Below, in pieces: positions 54,701-62,649 of a stretch of DNA of 64,000 nt. Location: NCBI RefSeq assembly GCF_025628965.1, contig NZ_JAOTEN010000002.1:682001-746000 (forward strand), given 5' to 3'. Each line of letters begins with the position of its first letter. Position 1 is the first letter of the stretch. A program made the position numbers and the translations under genes. The notes beneath the pieces were generated by a model. The model made no database searches, was not told the DNA's origin, and saw only the letters and a program-made list of their open reading frames with translations. Origin of the DNA: Chryseobacterium gilvum (lineage in GTDB: Bacteria; Bacteroidota; Bacteroidia; Flavobacteriales; Weeksellaceae).

Positions 54701-55255
54701 GGTTTTAGAAGCGTTACCGCAAACCAGTCTGCAAGTGGGACATATACGGTTAACAATTTCCAGTATCCGGGAGTCTGGACAGCAGCTTTAACATCAAATT
54801 ATATAGGGAGACCAATCAATATCCTTTTCGATGCAGCTTCTACTGCAAACCGTATGATTGCATTTCATGACAATAACGATCCTTATTTTGGGATGAACTG
54901 CCGCTGTGTGAAAATTAAATACGATCAGAATGGTAAAGAAGAGGGCCCGATTCCTAGGCTTCCTGTCACAGCAGGAGCAGTAGTAAAAGCATCTGATGTT
55001 TTCAGTAAAAATCAAATTGCAGAAAAAGTAAAGGAAAACAAGATTATCCTGTTTCCAAATCCTGTAAAAGATATTTTATATATCAAAGCTGATGATGCAA
55101 AAGACTATTTTTACCAAGTGTACAATGTTTCCGGACAGCTTGTAAAGACAGGGAAATTTGAAAATACCCATGCAGATGTGTCTACTCTTATTTCGGGCAT
55201 TTATCTGGTAAGAATCAATAATTCTGAGACTGTTGTAAAGATTATAAAAAATTAA
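51785..55255 (+). CDS. large secreted protein with two FISUMP-type units and T9SS sorting domain
   Basis: With ATG 51785 the product is 1156 aa. A signal peptide (about 6-22) is followed by two copies of a roughly 510-residue unit. Shared landmarks are WSWHIWVTD (near 172 and 683), MDRNLGA (215 and 727), YQWGRKDPIP and FDPCP-GWRIP (377 and 893), and each unit ends with a CRC motif. These are features of FISUMP (Fibrobacter succinogenes major paralogous) domains. The last 80 residues are a T9SS type A sorting domain (ILFPNPVKDILYI). It is probably displayed at the surface; the ligand is unknown. Confidence 0.88.
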   Translation: MDRKFTPFIMAVFCSVFTHVYSKNVLEFHKDLKITKSVYKNHIQQDSLIKIPGNISTPSFGLNSTRDISKDWTKAPNSYIFDPGQNNEGLYIPVKKAYAMWRNYKYLATSPIPSGKVSADVLWEDTPGLIKAEIGYSLAIVDSGEDAKIKVLVNKSKKGNAVVVFRINGEIFWSWHIWVTDDPTNGSTYKSFPGVKRERADGTVEAIPDAEWKWMDRNLGAISNSNTAADWNKSGGLLYQWGRKDPIPPLVLKGNDFYEVSGSIGRIRHRGAKNFTNATNFDNLRKFVLLSNATLDNNIKLSVKNPLSLIYVNKDDNSGPAYYNNNTSLMVNWFGKSASLTDSKLPELNLWSDNSKGRIAVDYNNDTSNAPYRDKSSFDPCPNGWRIPSMLVANLGSVNYIDDVRVDYSPFGVRTNIGKNTFEANGYHIIKPNDTGVPAYMTGFKLYPNVGFDLSNVGGFNMGIFPGTGQLALNAQAGQYTDQHHTALWTATMTRFFDATPAVGARMLFMLPDKYQADTPDPANPTIKGRYWYMPLSAAATSDANGCRCLRDPLYVVNNYDFPTQYIASAIQYTEGIDNPNTYQVVKNTVTSTLEIPVTKAFSAQSQLLNNPGILNPASFNNLKANVLWTTNTGLISTITVSNSSPGSVSGLSASKILVTLNPNQSGNAVVTLHNGSIANPVYWSWHIWVTDSAVTSYTYTTETPNAVATNYVNYVPKGDVLKTEFMDRNLGATDAFPIVANPLTPTTAEYAKIRASTGLQYQWGRKDPIPSFQYADTRASYNIFLGNTAANGTVTYTTLIPGDYNNTAGSYIVPYDTYAGASNANVLTTDKPADKISKILSYSVKNPLVYMIPSSFAAYNSAVPNYTNGTDWLSTEPNLAPERWGRGGKKSPFDPCPEGWRIPDLTGVAIITNRDFGISPWYKKDKNVATSYSVITDYLGVRVRNTTTTTIGYTYNDPAYFVGNYPNSGSRGFRSVTANQSASGTYTVNNFQYPGVWTAALTSNYIGRPINILFDAASTANRMIAFHDNNDPYFGMNCRCVKIKYDQNGKEEGPIPRLPVTAGAVVKASDVFSKNQIAEKVKENKIILFPNPVKDILYIKADDAKDYFYQVYNVSGQLVKTGKFENTHADVSTLISGIYLVRINNSETVVKIIKN

Positions 55256-55317
55256 TTTCTATAAAAGAATAACATTATAAAAGAGAAATAAATAGTGCTT
55301 ACGTGAGGGTAAATTCT

Positions 55318-55325
55318 TATTTTTG
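55318..55325 (+). promoter_or_regulatory. -7 box upstream of membrane protein gene
   Basis: TATTTTTG fits TAnnTTTG, 88 bases before the TTG start at 55413. No -33 TTG is seen; AATAGTGCTTACGTGAG lies at 55291-55307 upstream. Confidence 0.35.
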
Positions 55326-55412
55326 ATTCTGCAAAATCAATGGGTTTGTCAATAGCTGTAAAAGCAATTTTGTTTCTCTTTTATTATTGAAATACCCGAA
55401 ACACAAATCAGG

Positions 55413-56558
55413 TTGGAAAAAATCATACGTTATTTCAATATAAAAAACTGCATCTATTTTTTAATTGCCGCAACGGCTTTGTTTGCGCTCTTTTTCACCT
55501 ATCGCCATAATGTAAAATCAGACGGCTATATTTTGGGAGACTGGCTTATCAATTATCAGGATGGTGGTTTTAAAAGAAGAGGGCTTTCGGGAAGTTTCTT
55601 TTTCCTGCTTCAGGATCTTACGGGGATAAAGCTGAATCTGCTGGTTTATTTCTTTCAGGTCATCATCATCCTGCTGTTTTTCTGGTATTATTTTAAACTG
55701 ATCAAAAAAAAAGAAACACCCCTTTTGTACCTTTCCCTTTTATTATCTTCTATAGGATTTATTGGGCTTTTCAACTGTGTAGATTACGTTGGAAAAAAAG
55801 AATTCCTCGTTTTCTTTCTGTTTTCCTTTTTTGTGTATCATATTAATAATGATTCTTTGACGAAAACAAAAGAATATGGTATTGCTGCAGGGCTTTTCAT
55901 TGCAATGTTCTTTCATGAGATTACATTATTTTTCACCTCATATTTTATTTTTGCTTTATATCTAAAAACCGGTAAAATTGAGCCTAAAAGGTATTTGAAA
56001 TATATTGTGGCAGTGTTGATACCTGCAGTTTGTATCTATCTGTTCGGAAAAAATATCAATGAAGGAAACTCTTTGCAGATTCTTCAAGAGCGAGGTGTTA
56101 TCCTTACCAAAGGAATTTTTTTCTGGAATATTGATGAGCGCCAATATATCAAAGATCATTTTAAAGAATATAGTTTATATATTGCCAGCTTTATTATTTC
56201 TGTTCTTCATGTTAGTTTTTATTTAAAATATCAAAACCACAGAACGATAATATCTATTTTATTAATTTTTGCTTTTCTTTTTTCTCTTCCTTTATTTTAT
56301 CTCGCAATCGACTGGGGAAGATGGATGTACATCCATATGATCTTTATAATAATTCTTTTCGGATTGTTATTAAAGGAAAAAAAACCTCTGTACGAACCAG
56401 AGCCAGCGAGGTTTAATGCAAAATTCTGGCTCACAGTAGGAATTATTATGTTGTCATTGACGTACAGGGTAGAAATGTCTGGAAAAGGTTTTACATGGGA
56501 AGGTTTTTTTTACAGAGTTTTCATTGCCCCGGTAGAATTACTGAATAAAATGCTCTGA
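55413..56558 (+). CDS. polytopic membrane protein, unknown function
   Basis: A 381-aa protein with about ten membrane helices. The start is TTG (MEKIIRYFNIKNC), because the next methionine lies well inside the first membrane segments. NYQDGGFKRRGLSGSFFF near residue 48 is a charged loop typical of a GT-C-like or EpsG-related family, but the family is not certain. It follows the secreted FISUMP protein and precedes topA. It resembles in style the membrane protein at 48143. Confidence 0.7.
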   Translation: MEKIIRYFNIKNCIYFLIAATALFALFFTYRHNVKSDGYILGDWLINYQDGGFKRRGLSGSFFFLLQDLTGIKLNLLVYFFQVIIILLFFWYYFKLIKKKETPLLYLSLLLSSIGFIGLFNCVDYVGKKEFLVFFLFSFFVYHINNDSLTKTKEYGIAAGLFIAMFFHEITLFFTSYFIFALYLKTGKIEPKRYLKYIVAVLIPAVCIYLFGKNINEGNSLQILQERGVILTKGIFFWNIDERQYIKDHFKEYSLYIASFIISVLHVSFYLKYQNHRTIISILLIFAFLFSLPLFYLAIDWGRWMYIHMIFIIILFGLLLKEKKPLYEPEPARFNAKFWLTVGIIMLSLTYRVEMSGKGFTWEGFFYRVFIAPVELLNKML

Positions 56559-56565
56559 TAAAAAA

Positions 56566-56593
56566 TTGATGTAATAAAAAAGCTTTACTTTTG
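56566..56593 (+). promoter_or_regulatory. topA promoter (TTG-N17-TACTTTTG)
   Basis: TTG (56566-56568) and TACTTTTG (56586-56593) are 17 bases apart. The -7 box ends 13 bases before the topA ATG. Confidence 0.6.
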
Positions 56594-56606
56594 CAAAAAT
56601 TTTAGA

Positions 56607-59177
56607 ATGTCGAAAAATCTGGTAATCGTCGAGTCTCCGGCAAAAGCAAAAACTATTCAGAAGTATTTAGGGAAGGATTTCGAAGTAAAATCAAGCTTCG
56701 GGCACATCCGTGATTTGCCTAAAAAAGGAATGGGGATTGATCTTGCCACCTTCAGCCCGGATTACGAAGTGTCTGCCGACAAGAAAAAACTGGTTACAGA
56801 GTTAAAATCTGCCGTAAAGAAAGCCGAAATGGTATGGCTCGCTTCCGATGAAGACCGCGAAGGAGAAGCCATCGCTTGGCATTTGGCAGACGAATTAAAA
56901 TTAAAACCTGAAAACAGGAAAAGAATCGTTTTCCACGAGATTACCAAAAACGCCATTCTGAAAGCTATTGAAAACCCCAGAGATATTAATCAAAACTTAG
57001 TGAATGCACAACAGGCGAGACGAGTTTTAGACAGAATCGTTGGTTTTGAAATGTCACCTGTTCTCTGGAAGAAAGTAAAACCGGGCTTATCTGCAGGAAG
57101 AGTACAGTCGGTCGCAGTAAGATTGGTCGTAGAAAGAGAAAAAGAAATTCGCGAGTTTACTCCGAAAGCAAGTTTCAGGCTCGATGCTGTTTTTTTAAAC
57201 AAATCCGGACAGGAAATCTCTTCCAAACTTAAAAAAGAGTTTGAAAAAGAAGAGGAAGCTGAAAAATTCCTTGAATTGTCAAAAACCACCGAGTTTAAAG
57301 TCCTGAATGTAGAGACAAAACCGGGGACACGCTCCGCTTCCGCACCTTTTACCACTTCTACACTGCAGCAGGAAGCGTCATCAAGACTAGGCTACAATGT
57401 AACCAATACGATGCGTCTTGCCCAAAGACTGTATGAAGAAGGATTTATTACCTATATGAGAACCGATTCGGTGAATCTTTCTCAGGAAGCGATAGAAGGC
57501 GCAAAAAATCAGATCATCTCAGAATACGGGACAGAATATTCTGCGCCCAGAAAATATACCACAAAATCATCATCCGCACAGGAAGCCCACGAAGCGATTC
57601 GTCCGACAGATTTTTCGGTGAAGAATATCGGTGATGCGCAACTGAGCAAATTATATCAGTTAATTTACCGAAGAACATTAGCTTCTCAGATGGCAAATGC
57701 CAAAATTGAGAAAACCGTGATCGAAATCGGGAACGCAAAGCTTCCACAGCATTTTGAAGCGCAGGGAGAAGTAATTATTTTCGATGGTTTCTTAAAAGCG
57801 TACGGAATCGTAAAAACGGAAGATGAAGACGAAGAAAATAACGAAAAACTACTTCCGAAAGTAAAAGTAGGAGAAGTTTTGGACTATAAAAAAATCACGG
57901 CGGCAGAAAAATTTACAAAACCCGGAGCAAGATATACAGAAGCCGGCTTGGTAAGAAAGCTGGAAGAACTGGGAATCGGTCGTCCGTCAACCTATGCACC
58001 GACCATTCAGACCATCCAGAACCGTGAATATGTAGATAAAAGAGAAATCGAGCCGCAGACCAGAGAGGTGGTAAGGATTTCTTTAGCTAAAGATTCCATT
58101 AAAAAAGAAGTTCTCGAAGAAAAATTCGGGGGCGATAAGAATAAATTCAGCCCGACTGATATCGGGGAAGTGGTGAATGATTTCCTGACCGATCATTTCA
58201 AGGAAATTTTAGATTACGGCTTCACAGCAAGAGTTGAAGAGAGTTTCGACGAAATTGCAAACGGAGGCCAGAAATGGAAAGAGATGATGACCGATTTCTA
58301 CTCAAAATTCCATCCGAGAATTGAAGATGTGGAAGAAAATGCAGACCGCGCCAATGGAGAAAGAATTTTAGGTACAGATCCTAAAACCGGGAAGAATGTC
58401 ATGGCGAGGATCGGAAGGTTCGGGGCGATGATCCAGATCGGGGAAACGGAAGGAGAAGAAAAGCCGATGTTTGCTTCCTTAATGGCAGGACAGAATATTG
58501 CCACCATTACTTTAGAAGAAGCATTAGAACTGTTCAAGCTGCCTTTTGAACTGAAAGATTTTGAAGGACAGAGTGTTTCTGTGGGTGTGGGAAGATTCGG
58601 GCCTTACGTAAAGTGGGGAGAAACCTACATCAGTATTCCGAAGGGGGAAGATCCGCTTTCCGTAGATCAAAACCGTGCGGAAGAGATTATTAAAGAAAAG
58701 AAACAGGCCGATGCGCCGATTGCCACCTACAAAGGGGAACCGATCACAAAAGGAACCGGAAGATTCGGGCCGTTTATCAAATATCAAAGTATTTTCATTA
58801 ACGTTCCGAAGCGGTATGATTTTGAAAATCTTTCTCAAAGTGACATCAACGAACTGGTAGATGCTAAACTTGAAAAAGAAGCCAACCGTTACATTCAACA
58901 ATGGGAAAAAGAAAAAATTTCCATTGAAAACGGAAGATGGGGCCCATTCGTCAAATTCGGAAAAGGAATGTTTAAAATTCCAAAGAAAAAAGACGATACC
59001 AAATATGAAGCCGACGAGCTGAAAGAAGTCTCTTTGGATGAGGTAAAAAAATGGATCACCGCACAGGATCCCAAAGCGTTTGCTGAAAAGAAAAAACCGG
59101 CAGCAAAGAAGCCAGCTGCTAAAAAGGCGACCACTGTGAAGAAAACGGTGGCTAAAAAGCCGGCTGCCAAGAAATAA
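56607..59177 (+). CDS. topA: DNA topoisomerase I
   Basis: Type IA topoisomerase of 856 aa that relaxes negative supercoils. The Toprim domain starts with VESPAKAKTIQKYLG, and DEDREGEAIAW follows. The active-site tyrosine lies in FITYMRTDSVNLS. Instead of zinc fingers the C terminus has four Topo_C repeats (GRFGAMIQIG, GRFGPYVKWG, GRFGPFIKYQ, GRWGPFVKFG). The last 35 residues are a Lys/Ala/Pro tail of the histone-H1 type, likely for DNA binding. A hairpin follows the stop. Confidence 0.97.
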   Translation: MSKNLVIVESPAKAKTIQKYLGKDFEVKSSFGHIRDLPKKGMGIDLATFSPDYEVSADKKKLVTELKSAVKKAEMVWLASDEDREGEAIAWHLADELKLKPENRKRIVFHEITKNAILKAIENPRDINQNLVNAQQARRVLDRIVGFEMSPVLWKKVKPGLSAGRVQSVAVRLVVEREKEIREFTPKASFRLDAVFLNKSGQEISSKLKKEFEKEEEAEKFLELSKTTEFKVLNVETKPGTRSASAPFTTSTLQQEASSRLGYNVTNTMRLAQRLYEEGFITYMRTDSVNLSQEAIEGAKNQIISEYGTEYSAPRKYTTKSSSAQEAHEAIRPTDFSVKNIGDAQLSKLYQLIYRRTLASQMANAKIEKTVIEIGNAKLPQHFEAQGEVIIFDGFLKAYGIVKTEDEDEENNEKLLPKVKVGEVLDYKKITAAEKFTKPGARYTEAGLVRKLEELGIGRPSTYAPTIQTIQNREYVDKREIEPQTREVVRISLAKDSIKKEVLEEKFGGDKNKFSPTDIGEVVNDFLTDHFKEILDYGFTARVEESFDEIANGGQKWKEMMTDFYSKFHPRIEDVEENADRANGERILGTDPKTGKNVMARIGRFGAMIQIGETEGEEKPMFASLMAGQNIATITLEEALELFKLPFELKDFEGQSVSVGVGRFGPYVKWGETYISIPKGEDPLSVDQNRAEEIIKEKKQADAPIATYKGEPITKGTGRFGPFIKYQSIFINVPKRYDFENLSQSDINELVDAKLEKEANRYIQQWEKEKISIENGRWGPFVKFGKGMFKIPKKKDDTKYEADELKEVSLDEVKKWITAQDPKAFAEKKKPAAKKPAAKKATTVKKTVAKKPAAKK

Positions 59178-59195
59178 GAGTTTTAAAACTCAACA

Positions 59196-59230
59196 ATAAA
59201 CCCCTTTTGAAATTATCAAAAGGGGTTTGT
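59196..59230. terminator. hairpin between convergent topA and hydrolase genes
   Basis: AAACCCCTTTTGA (59198-59210) pairs perfectly with 59216-59228 around a 5-base loop. It lies between two genes that end towards each other and could stop both transcripts. A small palindrome GAGTTTTAAAACTC (59178-59191) directly precedes it. Confidence 0.75.
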
Positions 59231-59282
59231 CGTTAATTAGGACAGTGAGTAAGCTCCGTTAAATCTAACGATACTATGTTCA

Positions 59283-60224
59283 TTATTTACTTTTAGGCTT
59301 TTTGTGCTTCCATGTTTTTATATTTTTCATCCATTTGATAACTGTATTCATAGGCTCTTCAGAATCTGAAAATGCAGTATTATGACCTAATAAGGGGAAT
59401 AGCTTATATTCATAGTTTTTACTTTTAAGCTTCAAAGTATTTAGATTCTCAATGGATAAATTTACAGGTACTTGAATGTCTTTGCCTCCAAAAATCCATA
59501 GTCCGGGAATTGATAGTTTAGATAGGGTATCAAGAGGATTTGTATCTATAAACTCATATTTATCAGGATCATTCAGTATATGTTTACGTGCATCTTCTTC
59601 CGTATGACTATCCCAAAAATTTGTATTTCCATTTGTGTAAAACTGAAACCTGAGTTGTTCTTTCACAGTGATCAATGCGCCACTAAATATAGCCATAAAT
59701 TTCACTTTTTTGTTTTTGTCTGCTGCCAAAGGAATTATCCATCCAGCTTGGCTCGCCCCAATTAATCCTAATGGTATTTGATTGTTTGATAAATATTCAG
59801 ATAATGTAGTTACCGCGGCACTCGCATCTAGCGATAAAAGATTGAGATTTGAAAAATCAACATTATTGGTTCCTACTTCAGGTCCTGCATATATACCTCC
59901 AGATTCTCCTACACCACGTTTATCATACGTTAAAACAGCAATATTATTTTTAGCGAGTAGGGTAGCAAACTCTGTCATTCTTTTCTCTTGTCCCGATCCA
60001 TGAACAATGACTACGGCCGCAGAAATAGAATTAGGTATAAAAATAGTTCCGGCAATTAAATCTCCTTCGCTTAGAAATTTTATATTTCTGGTGGTAAAGC
60101 TGCGTGGTGTTGCCAGTATGCAATTGATGTTCGCAAAAAGAAATAATAAAAGAAGAAGATTCTTGGAAAATTCTTTTGTACAGGATGTGCGTCCAAAAGC
60201 TTTTGATTTGTTTATAGTTTTCAT
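59283..60224 (-). CDS. alpha/beta hydrolase, secreted or membrane-anchored
   Basis: A 313-aa alpha/beta-hydrolase-fold protein. A hydrophobic N-terminal segment (residues 22-39) suggests export. VVIVHGSGQEKRM is the oxyanion region, GASQAGW holds the nucleophile serine, IFGGKDIQVP the acid and LLGHNTAF the histidine. It may be an esterase or dipeptidyl-type hydrolase; the substrate is unknown. The gene stands alone. Confidence 0.88.
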   Translation of the reverse strand: MKTINKSKAFGRTSCTKEFSKNLLLLLFLFANINCILATPRSFTTRNIKFLSEGDLIAGTIFIPNSISAAVVIVHGSGQEKRMTEFATLLAKNNIAVLTYDKRGVGESGGIYAGPEVGTNNVDFSNLNLLSLDASAAVTTLSEYLSNNQIPLGLIGASQAGWIIPLAADKNKKVKFMAIFSGALITVKEQLRFQFYTNGNTNFWDSHTEEDARKHILNDPDKYEFIDTNPLDTLSKLSIPGLWIFGGKDIQVPVNLSIENLNTLKLKSKNYEYKLFPLLGHNTAFSDSEEPMNTVIKWMKNIKTWKHKKPKSK

Positions 60225-60464
60225 TATTGGTTATTTATAATTAAAAAAAATCTTCAATCGTGTATCATATATTACAGACAAATTGTTGTAAGCAAAATGA
60301 ACTTTTGAGAAGCATTTAAGAATTGAATCATTTTTAAATTTGTTTTTTCTTTTGTTCAACCAAATATAATCATTTCATCGGCTGTAATTTTTAAATCTGA
60401 TTCCTAAATCCCTGCATACTCATTTAATTTTAATATTTTTGGGTTTTACTAAGCATATTCTAGA
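60225..60464. other. intergenic region between divergent genes
   Basis: A 240-base AT-rich gap between divergently transcribed genes. On the plus strand TATTTTTG (60434-60441) is a -7 box for the next gene, without a good -33. No clear minus-strand consensus was seen for the hydrolase gene. Confidence 0.4.
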
Positions 60465-61535
60465 ATGAATTTTGAAGATTTTATTATTTCGCCCCGAAAT
60501 TTCAAGACTGAAAAATGGCAGATCGGAAGCCAGATCCGTAAAGAAATAAAAGAAGACAGCATTGTTCTTTTGTTTGTTTCCGATTATCGGGGAGCCAATG
60601 GTGATGCAGAAGTGCAGGATTTTACAGCAATCCGGAAAGAGTTTTACCAGCTCTCGAAGCTGGATTTTGAAGTTCCGCTGGTTGATCTGGGAGATCTGGT
60701 TTCCGGAAAATCGGTGGAAGACACTCACTATATTTTGCAGGAAGTTGTATCAGCCTGCCATTATAAAAGAGCGATTCCGGTGATCATTGGCGGGTCAAAT
60801 GATCTTGCTTTTTCTTTATTTTCAGGATTGAATTTTCATCAGGAGAATATCAATTATACCCAAATCAGCAATATTATTTCGCTAAAGCAGAGTGAAGGGA
60901 TCAATGAGCATACTTTTTTAAACAAAATTTTAGGCTCAAAAAATTTCTCCATCAAAAATTACCATCATTTAGGCTATCAGAAGCATTTGAATGAAGCAGA
61001 TTCTGTAAAGCTGATCAAAGAAGTGGAATTTGATATCATCCGTTTGGCAGAAATGATGAATTCTACCGAAAAAACAGAGCCTTTTTTCAGAAAAGCAGAT
61101 CTGGTAACCGTGAATTGTGATGCGATTGAAAGTTTCAGCGAAGCATTTTCAATGAATCCTCAGGTAAACGGACTGAACCGCCGGGAAATCTGTGCCTATA
61201 TGAAAGAAATAGGCCTGAGCGAAAACCTGAAATCCGCAGGGATTTTCAACTATAATATATATTCTGAAAACCAGCTGAATCATCAGCTTCTGGCACAAAT
61301 GATATGGTATCTTATTGAAGGCATCAATATCCAGAAATCTCATCCGAAAGAAAGACATTATGAAACGTTTTATGTATTGATTGATGAGCATCAGTATGCT
61401 TTTAAGCGGGATACGTTCAGCAATCTGTGGTATTTCGGAGATGATGACAATATAGAAAATTGCATTCCCTGTTCACGGAAAGATTTTGATGAAGCCAAAA
61501 AAGGTTGGCTGAGCCCACGACTCACGAAAAAATAA
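60465..61535 (+). CDS. arginase-fold (formiminoglutamase-like) protein lacking metal ligands
   Basis: A 356-aa protein of the ureohydrolase superfamily by overall pattern. The family's GG-x-H block is GGSND (109-113), with N112 in place of the metal-binding histidine. The DxHxD block is replaced by ISNIISL, and SxDxD reads TVNCD (215-219), so only D219 survives. Without Mn ligands arginase activity is unlikely. It may have a structural or binding role. Similar degenerate members lie near topA in related genomes, to my memory. Confidence 0.75.
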   Translation: MNFEDFIISPRNFKTEKWQIGSQIRKEIKEDSIVLLFVSDYRGANGDAEVQDFTAIRKEFYQLSKLDFEVPLVDLGDLVSGKSVEDTHYILQEVVSACHYKRAIPVIIGGSNDLAFSLFSGLNFHQENINYTQISNIISLKQSEGINEHTFLNKILGSKNFSIKNYHHLGYQKHLNEADSVKLIKEVEFDIIRLAEMMNSTEKTEPFFRKADLVTVNCDAIESFSEAFSMNPQVNGLNRREICAYMKEIGLSENLKSAGIFNYNIYSENQLNHQLLAQMIWYLIEGINIQKSHPKERHYETFYVLIDEHQYAFKRDTFSNLWYFGDDDNIENCIPCSRKDFDEAKKGWLSPRLTKK

Positions 61536-61538
61536 TGT

Positions 61539-62540
61539 ATGAAAAATGTTCCCTCAAAAATTTCTATCATTGTTCCGGTTTATAATGTTGAAAAGCATCT
61601 CGCAAAATGTCTGAATTCTTTGGTGAATCAGACGCTTCAGAATTTTGAGATTCTTGTCATTAATGATGGCAGCAGTGATCGTTCTGAAGAAATTATTCAG
61701 GATTTTGCCCAAAAGTATCCAAAAAAAATCCGGGCGTTTTTCAAAGAAAATGGCGGACTGAGTGATGCAAGGAATTTTGGAATCGAAAGAGCGACAGGAG
61801 ATTATCTGGGATTTGTAGACAGTGATGATTACGTGTCAGAAACAATGTTTGAAGAAATGCTGAATCTTGCCCGAAAACATGATGCTGAAATGGTGATTTG
61901 CAATATTCAAAAAGTAGATGAGCATGGAAATATTACGCAGAAGCTCACACAAATCCCTAATATGCCGGAAAAAATAACTCTGAGAGAGCATTTTTCGGTT
62001 TTTTCAGATTTGAGTTATTTTGCCTGCAATAAATTATTTAAAAAAGAGCTTTTCTCCCAAAAGAGGTTTAAAAAAGGAATTCATTTTGAAGACATACAGC
62101 TTATTCCGCAGCTTTTGCTGGAGTGTACCACACTGGCGCAGACTCAAAAGTATCATTATCATTATCTCGAACGTACCGATTCTATTTCTAAAACCCACTC
62201 CGAAAAAGGGCTGGATATTCTAAAAGCAGTAGAAGATGTGGAGCATTTTTTTAAGCATTCTCAATATTCTGAAAAACATAAGGAACTGAAAAATTTTCAG
62301 ATTCTTGAAGGCGTATATACTTTTCTTGCCTATACCGCATTTGTAAAAAATGATGCGATATTTTACAGGATGACAGGAGAATTGAGGGTTTTTATGCAAA
62401 AAAGAACAATAAAAATTAAAGATATATTGACTTACAGTCGTTTTGATAAGAATTATATTTTATCTTTGCCACTGAAAAAAAAGATTTTTTATCTGTTGTT
62501 TTTGTCCGGCCAGGAGAAAATGATAAAAAAAATAATGTAA
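61539..62540 (+). CDS. glycosyltransferase family 2
   Basis: A 333-aa GT-A-fold transferase. The nucleotide-sugar site reads SIIVPVYNVEKHL then VINDGSSDRSEE, and the DxD motif is FVDSDDYV near residue 96. The acceptor part contains IHFEDIQLIPQLL. It probably adds a sugar to a surface polysaccharide unit. It begins 3 bases after the arginase-like gene and leads towards the WecA-like gene. Confidence 0.92.
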   Translation: MKNVPSKISIIVPVYNVEKHLAKCLNSLVNQTLQNFEILVINDGSSDRSEEIIQDFAQKYPKKIRAFFKENGGLSDARNFGIERATGDYLGFVDSDDYVSETMFEEMLNLARKHDAEMVICNIQKVDEHGNITQKLTQIPNMPEKITLREHFSVFSDLSYFACNKLFKKELFSQKRFKKGIHFEDIQLIPQLLLECTTLAQTQKYHYHYLERTDSISKTHSEKGLDILKAVEDVEHFFKHSQYSEKHKELKNFQILEGVYTFLAYTAFVKNDAIFYRMTGELRVFMQKRTIKIKDILTYSRFDKNYILSLPLKKKIFYLLFLSGQEKMIKKIM

Positions 62541-62649
62541 AAACACAAATGAAAGTGTATTGTTTTAACAGTGAAAATCTGAAAACAATGATTTATAATC
62601 TGCGGAAATCATCTCCAATTTTTATAAATTTACTTTGAAAAGAAAAAAA

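Noticed and set aside
58524..58901. 125-aa minus-strand frame inside topA
   Set aside because: Antisense to the conserved Topo_C repeats; explained by topA codon composition.
59060..59177. CRISPR-like or tandem DNA repeat in the end of topA
   Set aside because: The periodicity comes from Lys/Ala/Pro codons of the protein tail, without spacers.
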